Source: Candidatus Aminicenantota bacterium (GTDB lineage Bacteria > Acidobacteriota > Aminicenantia > Aminicenantales > UBA8522). Taken from it: DNA of 64,000 bases. The notes below the pieces were generated by a model. The model saw only the letters and a program-made list of their open reading frames with translations. It had not been told where the DNA came from and ran no database searches. Both the position numbers and the translations under genes were made by a program. Where the stretch lies: positions 9,671 to 73,670 of the forward strand of contig JAFNEO010000034.1 in NCBI GenBank assembly GCA_017886205.1, given 5' to 3'. Of the stretch, positions 56,095 to 64,000 are shown one piece after another (position 1 is the first letter of the stretch; every line of letters begins with the position of its first letter).

Positions 56095-57279
56095 TTATTC
56101 GCTCCAGAGGGCTTGGGTTGGGTCGGGTTTGAAGACCCGGGTTCTGGCTTCTTCCATCATTTGGGCCACTAGCAGGTTCCAACTGATGAAGTTCGGGGCG
56201 GCCAACGGGGCTCCGGTATCGGCGTGATAGTTTTCGTGCATCATCCCGTTTCGGGCGAGGTCTTCCAAACACAGCCGGGTGACGCGCTCGGCCACCTCGA
56301 CCGCGGCTTCCGCGCAGCCGTAGTGGATGAGCGCATGCATGACCATCCAGTTGGCGTGCGGCCAGATGGGACCCTGCCAGTTGGAGTAGGGTTTGATCAC
56401 ATTTTCGTTGTTGTAGAGCCGGTCGTCGGCGGCCAGCGATCTAAGGCCATGCGTCGCCCATAGCTTGCGGGGCTCGAGCACATACCGCTCGATCATAGCC
56501 TTGGCTTGGTCTTTTGAGGCCAGCCGCGCCCATAAGGCCACCTGGTTGCTGTAGGTGATGTGGCGGAGGCGCGTCTTTTCGATGGTGTCGTAGCTGTAAT
56601 AGGTGGCCTCGGCCGGATCCCAGAGGTGGACGTTGATCGCTCTGCCGAGGCGCTGAGCCCGTTCCCGGAATGCCCCGGCATCGTCTGGCTTATCCAGGCG
56701 GTCGGCGATAACGGCCATGGCCCGGTAATCAAGGACCATAAAGGCGTTGACGTCGACGCCGGCGATGCTGTTGTGGTAGGTGCGGACCAGGGCCGGGTTG
56801 TTGTCGGCGCCTGATTCCAGGCTGTCCCACCATTTGACCAGTCCCGTCGCAGCATCGCTCATCTTGCGCTCACGGTAAGTGACGCCCGCCTTCATCCTTT
56901 CCCAGACGGGCTCGACCCAGCCGAAATCTTCTAGCGATAGCGAAGCATAGTACGCCGCCTGCCCCAGGAGCGGCTTGATATGGTAGAGGCGGGCATCGCG
57001 TCCGGCCCAGGGCCGGATCCCGCCGGGCGTATGACCGTCCGGCTCCGTGTGGTGGAGGAAGTTCAGGCACCAGTTCTTTAGGTAGATCCCGTCGGCTCTG
57101 TTTTCGGAAATGAGGTGGAGGCCGACGAAGAACGCATCCCAGTCCCACAGCTCCTCATAGACGCCGTTGGGCACAATATAATCATAGGGGAGGGCGCCGT
57201 TGGCTTTCCGGATGACGCGGCTCCTGAGTGCGCCGATCTCTTTCTGGGCTGCGGCCGAGAGCTCATCGAGGTTCGTCAT
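56095..57279 (-). CDS. Glycoside hydrolase of (alpha/alpha)6-barrel type (GH63/GH37-like)
   Basis: 394 aa from ATG 57279; ATGs at 57285 and 57294 are also possible, but GGAG is nine bases from 57279 and a TTGACC-18-TATGGA promoter overlaps 57294. The fold is seen from repeated helices and motifs YEELWDWDAFFVGLHLI, TPGGIRPW, VDVNAFMVLDYRAMA, SNWQGPIWPHANWMV and MHENYHADTG, as in mannosylglycerate hydrolase, trehalase and glucosidase-type enzymes. No signal peptide, so cytoplasmic. Substrate unknown. Convergent with the hydrogenase-like gene. Confidence 0.82.
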   Translation of the reverse strand: MTNLDELSAAAQKEIGALRSRVIRKANGALPYDYIVPNGVYEELWDWDAFFVGLHLISENRADGIYLKNWCLNFLHHTEPDGHTPGGIRPWAGRDARLYHIKPLLGQAAYYASLSLEDFGWVEPVWERMKAGVTYRERKMSDAATGLVKWWDSLESGADNNPALVRTYHNSIAGVDVNAFMVLDYRAMAVIADRLDKPDDAGAFRERAQRLGRAINVHLWDPAEATYYSYDTIEKTRLRHITYSNQVALWARLASKDQAKAMIERYVLEPRKLWATHGLRSLAADDRLYNNENVIKPYSNWQGPIWPHANWMVMHALIHYGCAEAAVEVAERVTRLCLEDLARNGMMHENYHADTGAPLAAPNFISWNLLVAQMMEEARTRVFKPDPTQALWSE

Positions 57280-57327
57280 GCTCATCGACTCCATACCACA
57301 GGGCTCCGCCTAAGGTCAAGGCAGCGT

Positions 57328-57357
57328 TTGACATCGCTGGCTGGACGGCGATATCAT
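57328..57357 (+). promoter_or_regulatory. Sigma70 promoter for the class V aminotransferase-like gene
   Basis: Perfect TTGACA (57328-57333), 18-bp spacer, TATCAT (57352-57357), about 55 bp before ATG 57413, with AAGGAGG before the start. Confidence 0.55.
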
Positions 57358-57412
57358 TTCGACCCGATGGGCAACAAGAAAAAATTCTTTCTCTACACAA
57401 GAAGGAGGCAAT

Positions 57413-58708
57413 ATGTGGAACAGACGTGATTTCCTCAAGGGCTGTGCGGCTGGGTTCGGCGTTCTGGCCGGCGCGGGCGACAGTGTCCTCGAGCGGATTC
57501 TCGCGGCCGGACGCGACACGGCCGGCCTAAGTCCCGACGAGGTCGCGGCCGACGAGGATTTCTGGTTCGAAGTCCAGCAGGCGTTCACCGAAGACCGCAA
57601 CATAATCAACCTGAACAACGGCACCGTCCAGAACGGCCTCCGCATCGTCCAGGACGCCGTCCGCCGGCACAGTGAGTTTTCGGGCAACGCCGCGTGGCAC
57701 TCGATGGCCATCCTCGGGAAAGAAATCGAGAGCTGCCGGCGGCGGCTGGCGGAGCATCTGGGCTGCGATCCCGAAGAGCTGGTTATCTGCCGCGGCGGAA
57801 CAGAAGCCGGCCAGATCCCGATCATGGGCCTCGACTTGAAACCCGGAGACGAGGTGGTCATCACCAACCAGGACTACCCGCGGCTGCTCAGCTCGTGGAG
57901 GCAGCGCGAGAAACGCGAGGGCATCGTGCTCAAGATCGTCCCGCTTCCCGCCCCGCCCGTGCCGCTCGACCAGTTCTACCAGCTGGTGGAGCAGCAGGTG
58001 ACGCCGCGGACGAAGGTGATCCATGTCTGTCACATGACGCACTGGACGGGTCAGATGGCGCCGATCCGCCGGCTCTCAGACCTGGCCCACCCCAAAGGCA
58101 TCGAGGTTCTCGTCGACGGAGCGCACGGCTTTATGCACATACCCTTCAAACTCGCGGACCTCGGCTGCGATTATTACACGGCGAGCTTGCACAAGTGGCT
58201 GATGGCGCCGCCCGGGAACGGCTTCGTCAGGATCCCAAAGGACCGAATCTCCAAGGTTTGGCCGCTGACGCCGCCCTGGACGGATAACCCTAACGACATT
58301 CGCCGCTTCGAAGACGTAGGGACGCGCACCCCGGCGAACCGGGTCGCCATCGCCGAGGCGATCACGTTCAACGAGGGGATCGGCATCGAGCGGAAATCGG
58401 CGCGCATCCGCTACCTGAAAGAGCGCTGGGCCAACCGGCTTCGTCTGCTCTCAAGGGTGCGGTTCTACTCGAGTTTGGAACCCTCAGAGTCCTGCGGCGT
58501 CACTACCGTCGGCATCGAAGGAATGGACATGGCGAAGCTCACCGAGCATCTCCTCGACAAGTGGGGGATCGTGGTGTCGCCGATGAAACACCCTGACGGG
58601 CTGATCGACGGAATTCGGGTCGTGGTGAACGTGTCTTTATCAGCGAGGGAAATCGACACCTTCGCCGATGTCATGGAGGAGATCGTCAAAAAAGGCGTGC
58701 TGGCGTAG
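57413..58708 (+). CDS. Tat-exported class V aminotransferase-fold PLP protein
   Basis: 431 aa. Twin-arginine signal MWNRRDFLKGCAAGFGVLAG, so the folded PLP enzyme should be exported. Isopenicillin-N-epimerase/cysteine-desulfurase-like fold: INLNNGTVQNGLRIV, VICRGGTEAGQIP, VLVDGAHGFMHIPF, and PLP lysine K261 in YTASLHKWLMAPPG. Substrate unknown. No desulfurase-type active-site Cys loop was recognised, so epimerase or lyase activity is more likely. Confidence 0.88.
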   Translation: MWNRRDFLKGCAAGFGVLAGAGDSVLERILAAGRDTAGLSPDEVAADEDFWFEVQQAFTEDRNIINLNNGTVQNGLRIVQDAVRRHSEFSGNAAWHSMAILGKEIESCRRRLAEHLGCDPEELVICRGGTEAGQIPIMGLDLKPGDEVVITNQDYPRLLSSWRQREKREGIVLKIVPLPAPPVPLDQFYQLVEQQVTPRTKVIHVCHMTHWTGQMAPIRRLSDLAHPKGIEVLVDGAHGFMHIPFKLADLGCDYYTASLHKWLMAPPGNGFVRIPKDRISKVWPLTPPWTDNPNDIRRFEDVGTRTPANRVAIAEAITFNEGIGIERKSARIRYLKERWANRLRLLSRVRFYSSLEPSESCGVTTVGIEGMDMAKLTEHLLDKWGIVVSPMKHPDGLIDGIRVVVNVSLSAREIDTFADVMEEIVKKGVLA

Positions 58709-58749
58709 GATCAAACGGGCGGCACGGCACCGTTTCTTTGTCCGATTCC

Positions 58750-58779
58750 TTGACGTCCCACGCTTAGGGGTAATACAAT
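58750..58779 (+). promoter_or_regulatory. Sigma70 promoter for the barrel-ABC exporter operon
   Basis: TTGACG (58750-58755), 18-bp spacer, TACAAT (58774-58779). Just upstream, AAACGG/CCGTTT arms followed by CTTTG may be a weak terminator for the preceding gene. Confidence 0.55.
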
Positions 58780-58786
58780 TCCTCTA

Positions 58787-59938
58787 TTGAAGGCGTGTGG
58801 TTTTTTCTCCTGGGTGAGAGTTGCCATCGTCTTGTTCCTCGCTCCTTCAGGGTTCGCGCAGCACTTTGAATTTCAAGGACAGCTCTCCGGATGGGCGGCC
58901 GCGAGCCGGGCCGGCTCCTCCAACTTCCAGTTCGGCCTCCGCTATATCCCGACGCTATCTCTCACCAAATCCTTTGCCAACTCATATGCCCTGGACGCCG
59001 AGATCTCAGTCAACACCTACGCGGCCGCAATGGGTCCGGGAATGGGGCACCTTGGAACTAGCGGGACGCTCAGTCCTTACAGGATGTGGCTGCGTTTTTC
59101 CACGCCGCAGTTCGAGGCCAGGGTCGGGCTCCAGAAGATCAGTTTCGGGTCCGCGGCAATCCTCCGGCCGCTGATGTGGTTTGACGGCCTCGATCCCAAT
59201 GATCCGCTGCAGCTCACCACCGGAGTCTATGGCCTTCTCCTGCGCTACACTTTCCTTAACAACGCCAATGCCTGGGCCTGGGGGCTCTACGGCAATGATG
59301 ACCTCAAGGGTTGGGAGACCACCCCGACCCAAAAGAAGACTCCGGAGTACGGCGGCCGGTTCCAATTCCCGCTCTTTAAAGGCGAAATGGCCTTCAGCTA
59401 CCATCACCGCCGGATCGACCCCGGGGGAAGCCTTCTCCCTCAGGTTTCGCTCGAACCAGGTCCAGTTCCTGAAGATAGGTTCGCCGTCGACGGCAAATGG
59501 GATGTCGGTGTCGGCCTCTGGGTCGAGGGAACGCTCGGACGCCAGGACTTTGGGTTCTTTCCTATGAAATACCAGAAAACCCTCAACCTCGGCCTGGATT
59601 ATACGTTCTCAATCGGCAACGGCCTCCACATCCTGGGGGAACATCTGATCAATCAGTCCTCAGCCAAGGCCTTAGCGAGGGGAGACACGGCCGAGTTCAC
59701 GGCCCTCTCCCTGGATTACCCGCTCGGGATCACTGACAGGGTCAGGGGAATGGCCTTTTATGCTTGGGAAACCGGGGATTGGTACCGCTTCCTCACCTGG
59801 CAAAGAGTGACAGACCGCTGGAGTTTCTATATCATCGGGTTTTGGAACCCCGAGAGTTATCGAATCATCGCCAACCAGCAGGGAAAGAGCGTGTTCATCG
59901 GCCGAGGAATTGAGGTCATGATCGTCTTCAACCACTAG
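58787..59938 (+). CDS. Outer-membrane beta-barrel protein
   Basis: 383 aa. A short signal peptide ends near PSGFAQ; the rest alternates aromatic-ended beta strands (FQFGLRYIPTLSLTK, YRMWLRFSTPQFEARVGLQ, AFSYHHRRIDPGG, LNLGLDYTF) and ends in a phenylalanine-containing strand (GRGIEVMIVFNH), as for a porin-like barrel. Start uncertain: TTG 58787 is only eight bases after the -10; GTG 58814 would give a compact signal peptide. It opens an operon with a Lol-like ABC exporter. Function unknown. Confidence 0.78.
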   Translation: MKACGFFSWVRVAIVLFLAPSGFAQHFEFQGQLSGWAAASRAGSSNFQFGLRYIPTLSLTKSFANSYALDAEISVNTYAAAMGPGMGHLGTSGTLSPYRMWLRFSTPQFEARVGLQKISFGSAAILRPLMWFDGLDPNDPLQLTTGVYGLLLRYTFLNNANAWAWGLYGNDDLKGWETTPTQKKTPEYGGRFQFPLFKGEMAFSYHHRRIDPGGSLLPQVSLEPGPVPEDRFAVDGKWDVGVGLWVEGTLGRQDFGFFPMKYQKTLNLGLDYTFSIGNGLHILGEHLINQSSAKALARGDTAEFTALSLDYPLGITDRVRGMAFYAWETGDWYRFLTWQRVTDRWSFYIIGFWNPESYRIIANQQGKSVFIGRGIEVMIVFNH

Positions 59939-59957
59939 CCGAGGAGGGGAGGCGAAT

Positions 59958-60677
59958 ATGGACGATTCTGTTCTGATCAGGACTGTGGATCTCGTCAAGA
60001 TCTATCCGATGGGAGACCAGAAGCTCATCGCCTTGAACCAGGTCAACCTGATCCTGAGGAAGGGGGAGTTTGCCGGCCTGGTCGGTCCGAGCGGTTCGGG
60101 GAAGACAACGCTGCTCAACATCATCGGCTCCCTCGACGTCCCCACCCGGGGCAGCGCGGAAGTCCTCGGGGAAAAAGTTGAAACCCTCTCTCACCGGAAG
60201 GCGGCCGAGCTCAGGAACAAACATATCGGGTTCATCTTCCAGACCTTTAACCTCCTTCCCGTCTACACAGTCTACGAAAACGTCGAATTTCCTCTGCTGC
60301 TGCTTGACCTTTCCGCCTCCCAAAGGAAAAAGGCGGTCATGGCCGCTCTGGAATGGGTCCACCTGGCCGATAGGGCCAAGTCAAAGCCGCCTCAACTCTC
60401 GGGCGGAGAAAGCCAGAGGGTGGCCGTCGCCCGGGCCATGGTCAAGCGGCCGGACCTTGTCCTGGCCGATGAGCCGACGGCCAACCTGGATGCGGATAAC
60501 TCTCACCACATCCTCGACACCATGGAAGTCCTGAACCGGGACCTGGGGACGACCTTCCTGTTCTCCACCCACGACCAGAAGGTGATCGAACATCTGCGCC
60601 GCAAGATCTCTCTCGTCGACGGCCGAATCGCCAACGATGAAACAATCGGGGACGAGAACCGGAGGAAACGGCCATGA
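59958..60677 (+). CDS. ABC transporter ATPase, LolD/MacB family
   Basis: 239-aa ATPase. Walker A GPSGSGKTTLLN, Q-loop FIFQTFNLLP (MacB/LolD style), signature LSGGESQRVAVARAM, Walker B LVLADEPTANLD, switch STHDQKV. Partner of the two FtsX-like permeases that follow (4-bp overlap with the first). By family it powers lipoprotein release or mechanotransmission rather than import. Confidence 0.93.
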   Translation: MDDSVLIRTVDLVKIYPMGDQKLIALNQVNLILRKGEFAGLVGPSGSGKTTLLNIIGSLDVPTRGSAEVLGEKVETLSHRKAAELRNKHIGFIFQTFNLLPVYTVYENVEFPLLLLDLSASQRKKAVMAALEWVHLADRAKSKPPQLSGGESQRVAVARAMVKRPDLVLADEPTANLDADNSHHILDTMEVLNRDLGTTFLFSTHDQKVIEHLRRKISLVDGRIANDETIGDENRRKRP

Positions 60678-61846
60678 CGATCCTCAAGCTGGCGGTCAGG
60701 AACTTGCTCGGAGGGGGGATGAAGAGCTGGCTGAATGCCGTGGTCCTGTCCCTCGCCTATGTCACGATCATCTGGACCCAGGGCCTGTACCAAGGAATGG
60801 ACCGACAGGTTTCCCGGACGATGATCGATGCAGCTGTCGGTGGCGGTCAGTACTGGGTGGAAGGCTATGACCCATACGATCCATTCACCCTGCAGGACGC
60901 CCGCCTCAAGCTCACAGGGAAACTGGAGGAGTTGGCCCAGTCGGGAGAAGCGGCACCGGTCCTGATCGTTCAGGGCACCATCTATCCCAATGGCCGGGTG
61001 CAGGCCGCTCTCCTCAAGGGCATCGACCCGGAACAGAAGGTGTTGATGTTTCCCTCGTCTTTCTTGAAGGATTCGGATAGCGAAATCCCGGCGCTCATCG
61101 GAAGTCGAATGGCCCAGAGCACCGGGCTCGGGACCGGCGACACGGTGACAGTCCGGTGGCGGGATGTTCACGGCACGTTCGACGCCCAGGACCTGCAGGT
61201 TGTCCAGGTCATGACCACGTCTATCCAGACGATCGATATCGGCCAGATCTGGGTTCCTCTGAAGAAGCTCGAAGAAATGGCCGGGGTGGAGAATGAGGCC
61301 ACGATCGTCATTGTCAAGAAGGGCTTGGGCCAAGCCGAAGACGTCCCGGGCTGGACCTTCCGAGACCTGGACTTCCTCCTCCAGGATATCCACCAGATCG
61401 TTAAGAGCAAGACCGTCGGCGCATCTATTTTCTACGCCTTTCTCCTTTTCCTGGCCATGCTGGCCATTTTTAACACTCAGGTCCTGTCGATTTTCCGGCG
61501 GCGGAAGGAGATCGGGACGCTGATGGCCCTGGGCATGACCAGGGGGAAAGTCATCGCGCTTTTCACGGTCGAGGGAGCGCTTCACGCCATCCTGGCCGCC
61601 TTGATCGGCGCCGTCTACGGAATCCCCCTGCTGGCCTATTTCGTGGCCAAGGGATTGGGATTGCCCGTCGGCACGGCGGATAGCTTTGGCTTCGCCATGA
61701 GCGAAAAGCTCTTCCCGACGTACAGCGCGGGCCTCGTTATCGGGACTACGGTCCTGGTCTTCATCATCACGACCATCGTCAGTTTTTTGCCGACACGAAA
61801 AATCGCCAAGCTGAAACCGACCGAAGCTTTGAGGGGCAAACTCTAA
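60674..61846 (+). CDS. FtsX-like ABC permease (LolC/E-like), first copy
   Basis: 390 aa. One N-terminal transmembrane helix (~15-37), a large periplasmic MacB_PCD domain (~40-255), then three helices in the FtsX domain (FYAFLLFLAMLAIFNTQ, the RRRKEIGTLMALGMTRGKV coupling segment, TTVLVFIITTIVSFLPT). It forms a heterodimeric permease with the next gene (one-base overlap). Confidence 0.92.
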   Translation: MTILKLAVRNLLGGGMKSWLNAVVLSLAYVTIIWTQGLYQGMDRQVSRTMIDAAVGGGQYWVEGYDPYDPFTLQDARLKLTGKLEELAQSGEAAPVLIVQGTIYPNGRVQAALLKGIDPEQKVLMFPSSFLKDSDSEIPALIGSRMAQSTGLGTGDTVTVRWRDVHGTFDAQDLQVVQVMTTSIQTIDIGQIWVPLKKLEEMAGVENEATIVIVKKGLGQAEDVPGWTFRDLDFLLQDIHQIVKSKTVGASIFYAFLLFLAMLAIFNTQVLSIFRRRKEIGTLMALGMTRGKVIALFTVEGALHAILAALIGAVYGIPLLAYFVAKGLGLPVGTADSFGFAMSEKLFPTYSAGLVIGTTVLVFIITTIVSFLPTRKIAKLKPTEALRGKL

Positions 61847-63120
61847 TGATCAAGTTTTTATTCAAGGGCATCCTGCGTGATAAATCTCGAAGTCTCTTCC
61901 CGTTTCTCATAGTAACGGCGGGCGTATTTCTTACCGTGGCCCTGTACTGCTACATCAAGGGCGCGATGATGAGCTTCATCCGATCGAATGCCAATCTCCT
62001 GTCGGGGCACGTCAGAGTCATGACCGGTGCCTATGCGAAAGAGGCCGACCAGGTCCCGAACGACCTGGCTCTCACCGACCTCCCGTCTTTGATTCAGGAC
62101 CTTCAAGCCAGATTTCCAGGTTTCATCTGGACTCCGCGCATCCGGTTTGGAGGCCTGCTCGACGTCCCCGACGAGAACGGAGAGACTCGCTCCCAGGGCC
62201 CCGCCGCCGGGATGGCTGTCCGGTTGCTCTCCCCTGAAACCCCGGAGACCGAGCTCCTCGACCTCAAAAAAGCCCTGGTCAGAGGCCGCCTGCCGGAGCG
62301 ACCCAAGGAAGTCCTCATCAGCGATGAGTTCGCCCGCAGACTCGGCATGAATCCCGGCGATAGGGCGACGCTCATCAGTTCGACTATGTTCGGGAGCATG
62401 AGCCTGACCAACTTTGTCGTGGCCGGGACGGTCCGTTTCGGCATAAGCGTCATGGACCGAACGGCCATGATCGCCGACCTGGCCGACATCCAGGATGCCT
62501 TGGACATGAAAGACGCCGCGGGCGAGGTCCTGGGCTTCTCGACGGACTCCGTCTATCGGCAAAGTGAGGTAGACGGCATGGCGGCGGCGTTCAACGCCGG
62601 CCAGGGGGACGTCCGCGACGACCTCTCTCCCGTCATGATGACATTGAGAGATCAGCCCGGAATGGTCCTCATGATCGACCGCCTGTCCTACGCCACGGCA
62701 GCGATCGTGGGCGTATTCCTTTTTGTCATGTCCCTCGTCCTGTGGAACGCCGGACTCCTTGGCAGCTTGAGAAGGTATGGAGAGATCGGCGTCCGCCTGG
62801 CCATCGGCGAGTCCAAGGGGCATCTCTACAGATCGATGATCTATGAATCGCTGATGATCGGGTTCCTGGGAACCCTGGCCGGAACAGGGCTCGGTTTGGC
62901 TCTTTCTTACTACCTGCAGGTCAAGGGGATCGACATCTCCTCGATGGTAAAAAACGCGGCTATCATGATCCCCTCAGTCCTTCATTCCCAGGTCACTCCC
63001 TTCGCCTATGTCATCGGGTTTATCCCCGGACTCCTGGCCACCCTGCTGGGAACGGCGATCTCCGGGCGGGGGATCTATAAACGGCAGACCGCCCAGCTGT
63101 TCAAGGAGCTGGAGACATGA
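61846..63120 (+). CDS. FtsX-like ABC permease (LolC/E-like), second copy
   Basis: 424 aa with the same plan: N-terminal helix FLIVTAGVFLTVALYCYI, periplasmic domain ~45-280, and FtsX helices from ~283 (TAAIVGVFLFVMSLVLWNAG, RRYGEIGVRLAIGESKG coupling segment, PFAYVIGFIPGLLATLLGTA). Stop overlaps the LolA-like start by 4 bp, so all four genes are coupled. Confidence 0.92.
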   Translation: MIKFLFKGILRDKSRSLFPFLIVTAGVFLTVALYCYIKGAMMSFIRSNANLLSGHVRVMTGAYAKEADQVPNDLALTDLPSLIQDLQARFPGFIWTPRIRFGGLLDVPDENGETRSQGPAAGMAVRLLSPETPETELLDLKKALVRGRLPERPKEVLISDEFARRLGMNPGDRATLISSTMFGSMSLTNFVVAGTVRFGISVMDRTAMIADLADIQDALDMKDAAGEVLGFSTDSVYRQSEVDGMAAAFNAGQGDVRDDLSPVMMTLRDQPGMVLMIDRLSYATAAIVGVFLFVMSLVLWNAGLLGSLRRYGEIGVRLAIGESKGHLYRSMIYESLMIGFLGTLAGTGLGLALSYYLQVKGIDISSMVKNAAIMIPSVLHSQVTPFAYVIGFIPGLLATLLGTAISGRGIYKRQTAQLFKELET

Positions 63121-63860
63121 ATAAAATCCTGTTGTTCCTATCTTTTACCTGTGTTTTGACGGCGCCGGCCCAGGCCCAAACGCTCCCAGCTGACCAGATC
63201 CTCGACCGGATCGACGAGAACGCAGTCGCCGGAAACCGGATCAGCGTGACCGAGATGATCATCCATAGCCGCAGGGCCACCCGCACCTTGAAGCTGAAAT
63301 CATGGGTTCAAGGAGAGGACAAGGCGTTCACCGAGTTCCTGGAGCCTGCCCGCGAGAGGGGGACGAAAATGCTCAAGCTCGGCGACCAGCTCTGGACCTA
63401 CTCGCCGGACGCGGACCGGACGATCAGCATCTCGGGCCACATGCTGCGTCAATCGGTCATGGGTTCCGACCTGTCCTACGAAGACATGATGGAGGACCGG
63501 AAGCTCCGCCAAGTCTACGAGGCGACAGTCGTCGGAGAGGAACGCCTTATCGACCGGCCCTGCTGGGTCCTTGAATTGAAGGCCAAGGCCGAAGCTGTGG
63601 CTTATTATTCAAGAAAAATCTGGGTGGACCGGGAGCGATTCGTGCTCCTCCGCGAGGTCCGCTTTGCCAAGAGCGGAAGGCAGCTCAAAACTCTCGAAGT
63701 CAAAAGCGTCATCCGCGCCCAGAACCGCTGGCTCCAGAACGATGTCGTCTTCAAGGATGCCCTGAAAGCCGGAGACGGGACGGAATTCATCATCCGGTCG
63801 GTCGAGTTCGATGCGGCGATCCCCGAGTCCCTTTTCACCAAGGCCTCGCTGAGGAAGTAG
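63117..63860 (+). CDS. LolA-like outer-membrane lipoprotein-sorting protein
   Basis: 247 aa. Signal peptide ~1-20 (ending APAQAQ). Half-barrel LolA/LolB-like fold suggested by the pattern of MLKLGDQLWTYSPDADRTI, LRQSVMGSDLSYEDMM and CWVLELKAKAEAVAYYSRKIWVD. It resembles the family annotated 'outer membrane lipoprotein-sorting protein', a periplasmic lipid/lipoprotein carrier; here it would shuttle cargo between the FtsX-type exporter and the barrel. It lacks a lipobox. Confidence 0.88.
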   Translation: MNKILLFLSFTCVLTAPAQAQTLPADQILDRIDENAVAGNRISVTEMIIHSRRATRTLKLKSWVQGEDKAFTEFLEPARERGTKMLKLGDQLWTYSPDADRTISISGHMLRQSVMGSDLSYEDMMEDRKLRQVYEATVVGEERLIDRPCWVLELKAKAEAVAYYSRKIWVDRERFVLLREVRFAKSGRQLKTLEVKSVIRAQNRWLQNDVVFKDALKAGDGTEFIIRSVEFDAAIPESLFTKASLRK

Positions 63861-63896
63861 CCCGCCCCCGGCCGCGTCATGCGCCCGGAACCCAGG

Positions 63897-63926
63897 TTGA
63901 CAGCTATTCTTTCTTTTGGATATAGT
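63897..63926 (+). promoter_or_regulatory. Sigma70 promoter for the gene at the right edge
   Basis: Perfect TTGACA (63897-63902), 18-bp spacer, TATAGT (63921-63926), ten bases before ATG 63937. Confidence 0.55.
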
Positions 63927-63936
63927 CTTGCTCTCT

Positions 63937-64000
63937 ATGATGACGGTCAATCCTTTCCGCGGCGTGGTTTTCCACTGGCTGGGCGGGCTGGCCTCGGGAA
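63937..64000 (+). CDS. Partial gene, possible RhaT-family sugar symporter
   Basis: Only 21 codons are visible: MMTVNPFRGVVFHWLGGLASG, in shorter pieces NPFRGVVFHWLGG and LASG. The NP-x-x-G-V-x-x-H-x-x-GG start resembles the L-rhamnose-proton symporter RhaT family, and the sequence looks like a first membrane helix. The call is tentative because most of the protein lies outside the window. Confidence 0.4.
   Translation, partial: MMTVNPFRGVVFHWLGGLASG

Overview
The window looks like chromosome from an anaerobic, diderm, moderately GC-rich bacterium. LpxC (lipid A), a TolC/RND efflux set, an outer-membrane barrel and a Lol-like ABC system indicate an outer membrane. NuoEFG-like/Nfn flavoproteins, MinD-ferredoxin ATPases and an [FeFe]-hydrogenase-like protein indicate a ferredoxin-based anaerobic metabolism. 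The gene mix reminds me of Candidatus Aminicenantes or another Acidobacteriota-related lineage; that is an impression from gene content, not a computed placement.

Layout. 1-8.2 kb: larB-dnaG-rpoD (minus; rpoD runs off the left edge), divergent from lpxC, a TPR gene, a GlmU-like gene and glmS (amino-sugar and lipid A supply). 8.2-12.6 kb (minus): inositol-phosphate synthase with a CDP-alcohol phosphatidyltransferase (probable inositol phospholipid route), an ArsA-type ATPase with a small partner, and a secreted MsrB-MsrA fusion. 12.7-21 kb: secreted GH2 beta-galactosidase, an encapsulated-ferritin-like protein without a shell gene, the potABCD polyamine transporter and an Asp/Glu racemase. 21.2-27.2 kb: a metal-type tripartite RND efflux operon whose pump lacks the usual proton-relay residues. 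27.3-28.2 kb: 1-Cys peroxiredoxin and a small winged-helix-like protein.

28.4-40.6 kb is the most distinctive block. A Fur-family regulator sits behind a sigma70 promoter and a near-consensus Fur box. Behind it runs a long same-strand series: DUF5320-like glycine-rich proteins, two NifX-type proteins, Mrp ATPase, a CGGC protein, zinc ribbons, a Cys/Met PLP lyase, two MinD-ferredoxin ATPases and a NifU/IscU scaffold, then two methyltransferase/metallo-beta-lactamase-fold pairs and a TYW1-like radical SAM protein. No nitrogenase is present. The set resembles the 'orange protein' (ORP) clusters of sulfate reducers and reads as an iron-responsive metal-sulfur cluster assembly island. It ends in a decayed IS91-family transposase fused in frame to a 5'-truncated copy of the radical SAM gene.

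41.9-45.7 kb: a secreted C69 dipeptidase, then a secreted esterase and a Tat-exported TIGR04076-type protein behind an excellent sigma54 promoter match. 45.8-56.1 kb: a redox operon with a Cys-rich protein, DRTGG protein, NuoE, NuoF, NuoG-like, NfnA, NfnB, a second DRTGG protein, an RsbW-like ATPase and an [FeFe]-hydrogenase-like protein that keeps the H-cluster cysteines but has Ser at the proton-transfer position, as in sensory hydrogenases. 56.1-58.7 kb: an alpha/alpha-barrel glycosidase and a Tat-exported class V aminotransferase-fold protein, divergent. 58.8-64 kb: an outer-membrane barrel, a LolCDE-like ABC exporter and a LolA-like periplasmic protein, then the start of a probable RhaT-type sugar symporter.

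I saw no rRNA, tRNA or CRISPR. Promoter and start-site calls were made by eye.
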